12,115 nt of DNA, from assembly GCA_036379295.1 (NCBI GenBank), contig DASVGY010000169.1, positions 1 through 12,115 on the forward strand, read 5' to 3'. Every line of letters starts with the position of its first letter. Within the stretch, counting starts at the first letter, position 1. Below the pieces are notes generated by a model. The model was not told the origin of the DNA, searched no databases, and saw only the letters and a program-made list of their open reading frames with translations. Positions 6,892 through 12,115 of this stretch are shown one piece after another. A program made the position numbers and the translations under genes. Source of the stretch: Pseudopedobacter sp036379295 (GTDB taxonomy: Bacteria > Bacteroidota > Bacteroidia > Sphingobacteriales > Sphingobacteriaceae).

Positions 6892-7938
6892 ATGAAGCAG
6901 ACCATTTTAATCATCGAAGACAATACAGATATCCGCGAAAGCACTGCGGAAATTTTAGAGCTTGCAGGTTACCAAACTATCACTGCAGAAAACGGGAAAT
7001 TAGGGGTTGATTTAGCGCAGAAACAGTTGCCGGCTTTAATCATCTGTGATATTATGATGCCCGAATTAGATGGTTACGGTGTTTTGTACTTATTGAGTAA
7101 AAACCCAGAAACAGCGGTAATCCCGTTTATTTTTTTAACTGCCAAATCAGAAAGAATTGATATGCGTAAAGGGATGGAAATGGGTGCAGATGATTACTTA
7201 ACCAAACCTTTTGATGATATTGAATTGTTGAATGCCATTGAAAGCCGGTTATCTAAACAGCAAAAAAGTCTGGAGTTTTATACGCAAGGGTTAAAAAAGC
7301 TAGAAGATTTTTCTGAAAGCATTAACAGTTTTGAAGGACTTAAAAATCTGCTATCAGGCAAAAAAGTGCGCAACCTTAAAAAAGGACAGCTCTTATATTT
7401 TGATGGCGATGCCTCGCAAGGGATTTATTTAGTTTTAAGTGGTAAAATTAAAATTAGCAAGTTAACAGAAGATGGTCGCGAATTGGTAACGGCTATCCAC
7501 TGTACCGATGAATATTTTGGCATGTACGATGCAATTGTGAGCAGAAGCCATACAGAAAATGCTGAGGCAATAGAAGATAGTGCGGTTTGTTTGCTTCATA
7601 AAGAGCAGTTAGATGATATTTTGGAAAAAAGTGCGCCATTGGCCATGAAATTTATTCACTTATTATCAGAAACTCTGCACCAAAAGGAAGAGCAACTGGT
7701 GCAAATGGCTTATCATTCGGTACGAAAAAGATTAGCAGAAACCTTGTTGCGTGTGAGTGAAATCAACGGAAGCGAAACTTTTAAAATTTCTAGAAACGAC
7801 TTGGCGGCCATGGCCGGAATGGCAACAGAAACGGTTAGCCGTACTTTAAGCGATTTTAAAGAAGAGCATTTATTGGATAAAAAGGGCGCAGAAATTAACT
7901 TGCTTTCTGTGGAGAAGCTAAAGAAAATGAAAAACTGA
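6892..7938 (+). CDS. Response regulator: receiver domain fused to CRP/FNR-type regulator
   Basis: Transcription factor of 348 residues combining the roles of FixJ and FixK in one chain. The receiver domain spans about 1-122, with acidic E9/D10, phospho-acceptor D53 in ICDIMMPELDG, T83 and K105 in LTKPF. A linker follows to about 148. The cNMP-binding-type beta barrel spans about 150-245 (KKGQLLYFDGD, GIYLVLSGKIKI, EYFGMYDAI), then a dimerisation helix and a Crp-type helix-turn-helix at about 299-327 (SRNDLAAMAGMATETVSRTLSDF). The recognition helix keeps the E-x-x-S-R pattern of FNR (E313, S316, R317), predicting TGA-N6-TCA-like targets. The barrel lacks the usual cAMP-contact motif, and the three cysteines (52, 204, 233) do not form an FNR cluster motif, so control is probably by phosphorylation. 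The gene follows the kinase by 33 bp and is likely co-transcribed. Confidence 0.93.
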   Translation: MKQTILIIEDNTDIRESTAEILELAGYQTITAENGKLGVDLAQKQLPALIICDIMMPELDGYGVLYLLSKNPETAVIPFIFLTAKSERIDMRKGMEMGADDYLTKPFDDIELLNAIESRLSKQQKSLEFYTQGLKKLEDFSESINSFEGLKNLLSGKKVRNLKKGQLLYFDGDASQGIYLVLSGKIKISKLTEDGRELVTAIHCTDEYFGMYDAIVSRSHTENAEAIEDSAVCLLHKEQLDDILEKSAPLAMKFIHLLSETLHQKEEQLVQMAYHSVRKRLAETLLRVSEINGSETFKISRNDLAAMAGMATETVSRTLSDFKEEHLLDKKGAEINLLSVEKLKKMKN

Positions 7939-7952
7939 TTTCAATCAGTTTT
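7931..7952. terminator. Inverted repeat at the regulator stop codon, possible terminator
   Basis: The arms AAAACTGATT (7931-7940) and AATCAGTTTT (7943-7952) are perfect reverse complements separated by TC, and include the TGA stop. Folded as RNA they give an 8-bp stem with a 6-nt loop and a short U run. The stem is AT-rich and the U tract is only four bases, so termination would be weak. The same repeat contains an FNR-like box, which may be its real role. Confidence 0.35.
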
Positions 7953-7970
7953 GGCGCTGACAGCACTCAT
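7935..7970. promoter_or_regulatory. Tandem FNR/FixK-like boxes upstream of ldhA-hemN
   Basis: Box 1, CTGATTTCAATCAG (7935-7948), matches the core TGAT-N4-ATCA of the FNR consensus exactly. Box 2, CTGACAGCACTCAT (7957-7970), has TGA-N6-TCA and shares TGAC and TCAT with the box at 5581. The centres are 22 bp apart, about two helical turns, placing both on one DNA face. With transcription starting about 5 nt after the -7 box at 7993-8000, box 2 would be centred near -41.5 and box 1 near -63.5, the usual arrangement for class II activation. The exact start site is inferred. Confidence 0.5.
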
Positions 7971-7992
7971 AACAATAAAGCCTGCCAATAGT

Positions 7993-8000
7993 TAATTTTG
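7993..8000 (+). promoter_or_regulatory. -7 promoter box of ldhA-hemN
   Basis: TAATTTTG is a perfect match to the Bacteroidota consensus TAnnTTTG. There is no TTTG at -33, as expected for an activator-dependent promoter. Transcription would start near 8005, leaving a leader of about 45 nt. An alternative weaker box, TATATTTA at about 8025, lies inside the inverted repeat region. Confidence 0.55.
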
Positions 8001-8007
8001 GTTATTG

Positions 8008-8030
8008 ATATAATACACGCTGTATTATAT
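8008..8030. repeat. 23-bp perfect inverted repeat in the ldhA leader
   Basis: Arms ATATAATACA (8008-8017) and TGTATTATAT (8021-8030) are perfect reverse complements around CGC. Given the -7 box at 7993, the repeat occupies about +3 to +25 of the transcript. It could be a repressor operator just past the start site or a 5' stem-loop that protects the mRNA. It resembles neither the FNR-type boxes upstream nor the Rex operator (TTGTGAA-type). Confidence 0.5.
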
Positions 8031-8049
8031 TTAATAAGCAGATAACGAT

Positions 8050-9102
8050 ATGAAGGCAGTAGTTTACAGTATAAAATCTTTTGAAAAAGAATATTTAGCC
8101 AAAGCCAATCAAAAGAAACATGATATTACGCTGATATCGAACCCCTTAAGTATTGATACGGTAGGGTTTGCCAAAGGGAAAGATGCGGTAGTTGTTTTTA
8201 CTAATGATGATGTAAGTGCGCCCGTTATCAATAAGCTTAAAAAACTGGGTGTAAAATATATCGCAACCCGCTCTGTTGGGGTTGACCATATTGATTGCGA
8301 AGCAGCCACCACCGCTGATATAAAAATTGCCAACGTTCCTTCATATTCTCCACAAAGCATTGCAGAACATGCGATTGCTTTGATGATGGCTTTAAATCGT
8401 AAGATTTTTATGGCTATACAACACTCAAAAGAATTTAATTTTAAGTTAGACGGCTTGCAGGGCTTTACCATGTACGGTAAAACTGTCGGACTAATTGGAT
8501 TCGGGCAAATTGCGCATTATTTGGCGGTTATTTTAAATGGATTTGGTTGCAAAGTTTTAGTTTACGACCCTTTTTGTAAAGATTTTCCCGCTTTTGTAAA
8601 ACGGGTAGGTTTAGCAGAACTATACAAACAATCAAACATCATTTCTTTACACACGCCCTTAACGGATGAAACCCGGCATATCATCAACGCCGAAAGTATT
8701 GAACAAATGCGCAACGATGTAATGTTGATTAACACAGGACGGGGCGCTTTAATCAACACAAAAGATTTAGTGCAGGCACTTAAAGCAAACAAAATAGCTT
8801 CGTTTGGAGCCGATGTTTACGAGAATGAAAAAAACCTGTTTTTTGAAGACCATCATTTAGATGAAAGTAAAGACATACTGTTGCAAGAGTTGCTTGCTTT
8901 ACCAAATGTAATTGTTACGCCCCATCAGGCATTTTTAACCACCGAGGCCTTGCAGGATATTGCCGCACAAACCATTAGCAACTTAGATTTATGGCAATTA
9001 GGGCAGTGCACAGGCGAAGCTTGCGCCTGCACTACGGTTTGTGAGGAAAGTCTGCGGACAAAAGAAGGCCAAAAAGATGGGTCTGTTGATATGCTTTATT
9101 AA
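8050..9102 (+). CDS. ldhA: D-lactate dehydrogenase (D-2-hydroxyacid dehydrogenase family) with Cys-rich tail
   Basis: NAD-dependent cytosolic enzyme reducing pyruvate to D-lactate, which regenerates NAD when respiration is limited. Family features in its 350 residues are TRSVGVDHID (73-82), VPSYSPQSIAEHA (96-108), the NAD-binding loop GLIGFGQIA (147-155), TPLTDETRHII, NTGRGALI with catalytic R231, DVYENE with E260, and PHQAFLT with H292; the spacings match L. bulgaricus D-LDH (R235, E264, H296). The third glycine of GxGxxG is alanine (A155). The protein is about 20 residues longer than E. coli LdhA: the tail from residue 320 has four cysteines (320, 325, 327, 331) and ends SVDMLY. It is the first gene of a two-gene operon with hemN, behind FNR-like boxes. 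Specificity for lactate over other 2-hydroxyacids is inferred from the family and context. Confidence 0.92.
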   Translation: MKAVVYSIKSFEKEYLAKANQKKHDITLISNPLSIDTVGFAKGKDAVVVFTNDDVSAPVINKLKKLGVKYIATRSVGVDHIDCEAATTADIKIANVPSYSPQSIAEHAIALMMALNRKIFMAIQHSKEFNFKLDGLQGFTMYGKTVGLIGFGQIAHYLAVILNGFGCKVLVYDPFCKDFPAFVKRVGLAELYKQSNIISLHTPLTDETRHIINAESIEQMRNDVMLINTGRGALINTKDLVQALKANKIASFGADVYENEKNLFFEDHHLDESKDILLQELLALPNVIVTPHQAFLTTEALQDIAAQTISNLDLWQLGQCTGEACACTTVCEESLRTKEGQKDGSVDMLY

Positions 9103-9119
9103 GTTTTAAGTCAACTAAA

Positions 9120-10484
9120 ATGGAAATTCAAGAATTAATTCAAAAGTACGCCGGCGCTGTGCCCCGTTATACTAGTTATCCAACAGTACCGTATTGGGAT
9201 TTAGCCACTTTCTCTAAAGAAAAATGGTTGCATTCGGTTAAAGAAAGTTTTGATAGCAGTAACGCTATTAGCGGAATAAGCCTTTATATTCATTTGCCCT
9301 ATTGCGAAAGTTTGTGTACGTATTGCGGATGCAATACCAGGATTACTAAAAATCACGGCGTAGAAAAGCCTTATATTAAAGCAGTTGCAGAAGAATGGAC
9401 TTTGTATAAAGCTATTTTGGTAGATAAACCAGTTATTAAAGAACTACACTTGGGCGGCGGAACGCCTACATTTTTTAGTCCAGAACACCTAAAGAATTTA
9501 TTAGAAAATATTTTATCAGATTGTGTTTTACATCCCGATGCTGAATTTTCTTTTGAAGCGCATCCAGCAAATACCACCGAAGAACATTTAAGTGTGTTGT
9601 ATGGTTTGGGATTCAAACGTTTGAGTTTGGGCATTCAAGATTTTGATATTAAAGTACAAGCGATTATCAATCGCTACCAAACTGTTGAACAGGTTTTTAA
9701 GGTACATTCAAATGCGATTAAAATTGGTTACAATTCCGTTAATTACGACTTAATTTATGGCTTGCCTTTGCAAACAATGGTAGGTTTAGAAATTACCATA
9801 GCAAAAGTAATTGATTTGAAACCAGATAGAATTGCTTATTATGGTTACGCACATGTGCCTTGGGTAAAACCTGGCCAGCGGAAATTTACAGAAGCTGATT
9901 TGCCAAATACCGAAGAAAGACAAGCTTTGTACGAGTTGGGTCGCAAAATGCTGATTGAAGCCGGTTACCAAGAAATTGGAATGGACCATTTTGCGTTAAA
10001 AACTGATAGTTTATACGTAGCGCAACAAGTAGGTAAATTACACCGAAATTTTATGGGTTACACGCATCATTATACCCAGCTGATGATTGGTTTGGGAGTT
10101 TCTTCTATAAGTGATACATGGAATGCTTTTGCGCAGAACGTTAAAAAGGTGGAAGAATATTTGGCACTTATCGCAAAAAAAGAAATCCCTGTTTTTAAAG
10201 GTCACGTTTTAACCGATGAAGACCTTTTAATGCGCAAACATATCCTCAATTTGATGTGCAAAAATCAAACTAGTTGGAACGCTTTAGATTTGTTGAACGA
10301 TAATTTTAAAGAAAGTTTAGAACGATTGCCCGATTTAGAAGCGGATGGACTGATTGTAAGAACTGAAAATTCAATATTGGTTACCAAATTAGGTGAACGT
10401 TTTTTACGGAATATCTGTGCGGTTTTTGATGCGAGGTTAAACGCAACAGTTCTGACTGATGATGTGTTTAGCAAAGGGAATTAA
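9120..10484 (+). CDS. hemN: Oxygen-independent coproporphyrinogen III oxidase
   Basis: Radical-SAM enzyme that decarboxylates coproporphyrinogen III to protoporphyrinogen IX without O2, allowing heme synthesis under anoxia. The 454-residue length is normal for true HemN. Seen: the N-terminal substrate region PRYTSYPTVPYW (15-26), SLYIHLPYCESLCTYCGC with the HemN cluster signature C62-x3-C66-x2-C69-x-C71 (the last Cys is particular to HemN), GGGTPT (112-117) for SAM binding, FEAHPANTTEEHL, LSLGIQDFD, YDLIYGLPLQT, and a C-terminal HemN domain with KLHRNFMGYTHH. The start lies 17 bp after the ldhA stop, with no promoter between them, so the two genes are probably one transcript under the upstream FNR-like boxes. 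Anaerobic induction agrees with the kinase-regulator pair just upstream and with the cbb3-oxidase genes facing it. Confidence 0.97.
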   Translation: MEIQELIQKYAGAVPRYTSYPTVPYWDLATFSKEKWLHSVKESFDSSNAISGISLYIHLPYCESLCTYCGCNTRITKNHGVEKPYIKAVAEEWTLYKAILVDKPVIKELHLGGGTPTFFSPEHLKNLLENILSDCVLHPDAEFSFEAHPANTTEEHLSVLYGLGFKRLSLGIQDFDIKVQAIINRYQTVEQVFKVHSNAIKIGYNSVNYDLIYGLPLQTMVGLEITIAKVIDLKPDRIAYYGYAHVPWVKPGQRKFTEADLPNTEERQALYELGRKMLIEAGYQEIGMDHFALKTDSLYVAQQVGKLHRNFMGYTHHYTQLMIGLGVSSISDTWNAFAQNVKKVEEYLALIAKKEIPVFKGHVLTDEDLLMRKHILNLMCKNQTSWNALDLLNDNFKESLERLPDLEADGLIVRTENSILVTKLGERFLRNICAVFDARLNATVLTDDVFSKGN

Positions 10485-10593
10485 ACCCTTGTATCCGGTT
10501 TTACGCTTTTAAGCTCTGTTTAAATGATGAGATCTTTTGCCGCAGGAAAAATTGCTGATTAAACGTTCGCTTTAGCTTTCGGCTTCAAAAAAA

Positions 10594-11283
10594 CTAATGG
10601 CAAATCACACTTTCGCTTCCAGTAATTTTTGGACTAAAATAAGGGATATCCAAATTTAATCCCCTCATTAAAAACCAAAATCCTAAACACAAAGTTAAGT
10701 AAGGCAAAAAGCGATTTATTTTTTGCCTAAAAACGGGTTTAGTGAAATTAACACCTAACATGGCAAATAGCATCAGTGGTGTGGTGCCTAAACCAAAAAC
10801 AAACATAAACAGCGCAGATTGATAAGCGCTATTGGTGTTGATGGCGGTTGCTAATCCTAAATAAACAAAACCACACGGTAAAAAGCCATTGAGCAAGCCT
10901 AAATATAAATGCCCTGCTTTATTTTTAATGGCTTTCCCTATCAATTGATTTATAACTTTGGTAAAGCGGTTAGGTTGGTAATGTGCTGTTTTTTTGGATT
11001 TGAAAATTTGTGGCAATACGGCGGTGATGATGAGTATCCCGCTGATGACACTAATACCTTGTTGCAAGCCAGCAAGCCAAAATTGTTTGCCAATTAAGCC
11101 AATTAGCAATCCTAAAAAAGAATAGGAGATAGCTCTCCCCACATTGTAGGAAAGCTTTTTAAACACGGTTAACCATTTATTTTCTGATTGTTGTGGTAAT
11201 GCAAAAGCCAAAGGACCGCACATGCCTACACAATGTAAGCTACCAAACAAACCGATGATAAAGGCAAGCTGTAAATGGTTCAT
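10594..11283 (-). CDS. TauE/SafE-like membrane protein with HCxGMCGP motif, cbb3-associated
   Basis: Polytopic inner-membrane protein of 229 residues, annotated in many genomes as sulfite exporter TauE/SafE or as a cytochrome-biogenesis transmembrane domain. The N-terminal helix carries HCVGMCGP (17-24) and the second half LLNGFLPCGFVYLGLA (130-145, C137), two Cys-bearing hairpins typical of this group and suggestive of copper or thiol handling. Hydrophobic segments at about 5-25, 50-66, 75-93, 127-146, 155-176 and 191-208 suggest six helices. A final C228-H229 pair is notable. It overlaps the ccoH stop by 4 bp (ATGA, 11280-11283), so the two are translationally coupled. The context suggests a role in cbb3 oxidase assembly, perhaps copper supply, more than sulfite export; this is inference. 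Confidence 0.88.
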   Translation of the reverse strand: MNHLQLAFIIGLFGSLHCVGMCGPLAFALPQQSENKWLTVFKKLSYNVGRAISYSFLGLLIGLIGKQFWLAGLQQGISVISGILIITAVLPQIFKSKKTAHYQPNRFTKVINQLIGKAIKNKAGHLYLGLLNGFLPCGFVYLGLATAINTNSAYQSALFMFVFGLGTTPLMLFAMLGVNFTKPVFRQKINRFLPYLTLCLGFWFLMRGLNLDIPYFSPKITGSESVICH

Positions 11284-11693
11284 GGCATAAATAAGTTAGT
11301 TTGATAAATATATTTCTTCTGGTTTGCACTCCAGTTGATGATTATCCTCCACTCGCCTTTTTCAAAATCTGCTTTAGGGAATTTAACATCAGTATGATTA
11401 ACCGAAAATAGCTGGTCTTTTTTACTATCCGACGGTCTTCTGAAATTCACTGTTCCGCTATCTAAACCTACAAAACTGATGCTCACATAATCATCGGTTT
11501 GTTTAATTACAGGTTGTGCATGGTCCGTAATTACTTGCTGTCTTTGGTCGTATTCGGTATTATAAGTCAAACCTTTTTCATAATAATCTTTATCAAAACT
11601 ATCTTCAGCGGTTCTAAACATTTGCACTACCAACACCGTTATAAATATCATAAACGATGCTAAACCAATCACTAAACCTTTTCCCCAATTCAT
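11280..11693 (-). CDS. ccoH: CcoH/FixH cbb3 oxidase assembly protein
   Basis: Single-span inner-membrane protein needed for assembly or stability of cbb3-type cytochrome c oxidase. The 137 residues contain one N-terminal membrane helix (about 7-25), then the FixH hallmark DYYEKGLTYNTEYDQ (36-50) and a periplasmic beta-rich domain with hydrophobic strands (YVSISFVGL, WRIIINW, IYQTNLF), consistent with FixH. The gene starts 4 bp after the ccoG stop and overlaps the next gene by 4 bp, the usual ccoG-ccoH-TauE order of Bacteroidota. The catalytic subunit genes ccoNOP are not in the window but would be expected upstream, beyond the right edge. Confidence 0.93.
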   Translation of the reverse strand: MNWGKGLVIGLASFMIFITVLVVQMFRTAEDSFDKDYYEKGLTYNTEYDQRQQVITDHAQPVIKQTDDYVSISFVGLDSGTVNFRRPSDSKKDQLFSVNHTDVKFPKADFEKGEWRIIINWSANQKKYIYQTNLFMP

Positions 11694-11697
11694 ATTT

Positions 11698-12115
11698 TTA
11701 ATTTACAGGTCCTAAAAAATTTGTTTCAATATGGTCAATCACTTTGCCGTTTTGTATCACTTGCAGCGTGACAGCCGTTTTAGTTTTTTCGATGCTTTTT
11801 TCTGGCACTAAAAGAAAAAAAGTGACTTTTGCAGTAGTTTCTGCCGCTAATTTTTCAATGGGCTGCACCCATTTAATCTGGTAAGATTTATCTTCCGGAA
11901 CAAATTCGATTTTCGCGGGTTTTGCACTTTTGTTTACCAACTCTGCGGTGTATAAATTACTTACAAAGCCGCCGGGTTGTTCTTGGTACATGGTTCCTGC
12001 TGCTCGTAAAATGTTAACATCAATATCTTTTTTACTGAGGATGAAAAAGGCAGAAACTCCCATCATAATTAAAATCAGTACGCCATAAGCTTTCATCCTT
12101 AAGTTGAGCTTTGGT
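11698..12115 (-). CDS. ccoG: CcoG/FixG ferredoxin-type oxidase accessory protein, C-terminal part
   Basis: Only the last 139 codons of a membrane polyferredoxin needed for cbb3 oxidase maturation, reported to act in copper reduction. The reading frame has no stop up to the right edge: the ATG at 12096 is preceded in frame by PKLNLR, as in the linker before the last membrane helix of CcoG. Then come that helix (AYGVLILIMMGVSAFFIL), the conserved DIDVNILRAAGTMYQEQ (numbered from M12096, residues 24-40), ISNLY-like VSNLYTAELVNKSA, and the Ig-like periplasmic FixG_C domain. The iron-sulfur domains lie outside the window. It is first in the visible minus-strand operon, 4 bp before ccoH. A small independent 132-residue protein is the alternative reading, but the homology and open frame argue against it. 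Confidence 0.9.
   Translation of the reverse strand, partial: PKLNLRMKAYGVLILIMMGVSAFFILSKKDIDVNILRAAGTMYQEQPGGFVSNLYTAELVNKSAKPAKIEFVPEDKSYQIKWVQPIEKLAAETTAKVTFFLLVPEKSIEKTKTAVTLQVIQNGKVIDHIETNFLGPVN

Noticed and set aside
8008..8030. Rex (NADH-responsive) operator in front of ldhA
   Set aside because: Rex sites resemble TTGTGAA-N4-TTCACAA; the repeat here, ATATAATACA-CGC-TGTATTATAT, does not match.
10483..10501. Terminator after hemN formed by AAACC and GGTTT
   Set aside because: The stem is only 5 bp, partly AT, with a 9-nt loop and no real T tract, so it is too weak to call. The rest of the 109-bp convergent gap to the TauE gene holds nothing clearer.
11698..12096. Independent 132-residue protein starting at 12096
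   Set aside because: The frame is open through the window edge and the sequence is the C-terminal domain of CcoG, so the ATG is internal.
1..12115. CRISPR arrays, tRNA or rRNA genes, insertion sequences, prophage or attachment sites
   Set aside because: I saw no regularly spaced repeats, transposase or integrase motifs, or RNA-gene signatures anywhere in the window.

Overview
The window looks like a chromosomal segment of a Bacteroidota bacterium, most likely of the Sphingobacteriaceae (Pedobacter-like). The evidence is the AT-rich composition, the near absence of Shine-Dalgarno sequences, several promoter -7 boxes of the Bacteroidota form TAnnTTTG, a lipoprotein with an S-K-D-D-D sequence after the lipobox cysteine, and the gene families present. 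Genus-level placement is inference.

Left part (1-3641), a mix of accessory genes. A Bcr/CflA-type MFS drug exporter (minus strand, 3' end outside the window) is followed by a luciferase-like flavin monooxygenase (minus) with a clear -7 box beside a perfect 16-bp palindrome. Next come a small surface-type lipoprotein (minus) with a good terminator, and an orphan Vsr-type mismatch endonuclease (plus) that has lost the usual structural zinc ligands.

Right part (3736-12115), a coherent oxygen-limitation module. A 599-residue protein resembling nitronate monooxygenase, with a cysteine-bearing C-terminal part, is divergent from a soluble PAS histidine kinase that keeps all the heme-pocket residues of FixL that I could check. 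The kinase is followed by a response regulator in which a receiver domain is fused to a CRP/FNR-type DNA-binding protein, in effect FixJ and FixK in one chain. Then come D-lactate dehydrogenase with an unusual Cys-rich tail and the oxygen-independent coproporphyrinogen oxidase HemN. Convergent with these, on the minus strand, lie a HCxGMCGP-type TauE/SafE membrane protein, CcoH/FixH and the 3' end of ccoG/FixG, all cbb3-oxidase assembly genes.

Working model (inference): the kinase senses O2 through heme and phosphorylates the receiver-CRP fusion. The fusion then acts at TGA-N6-TCA boxes. Two such boxes lie 22 bp apart upstream of ldhA-hemN, ahead of a perfect TAATTTTG -7 box, and one lies between the kinase gene and the divergent flavoenzyme gene. 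The output would be fermentation to D-lactate, anaerobic heme synthesis, an uncharacterised flavoenzyme and perhaps high-affinity cbb3 respiration.
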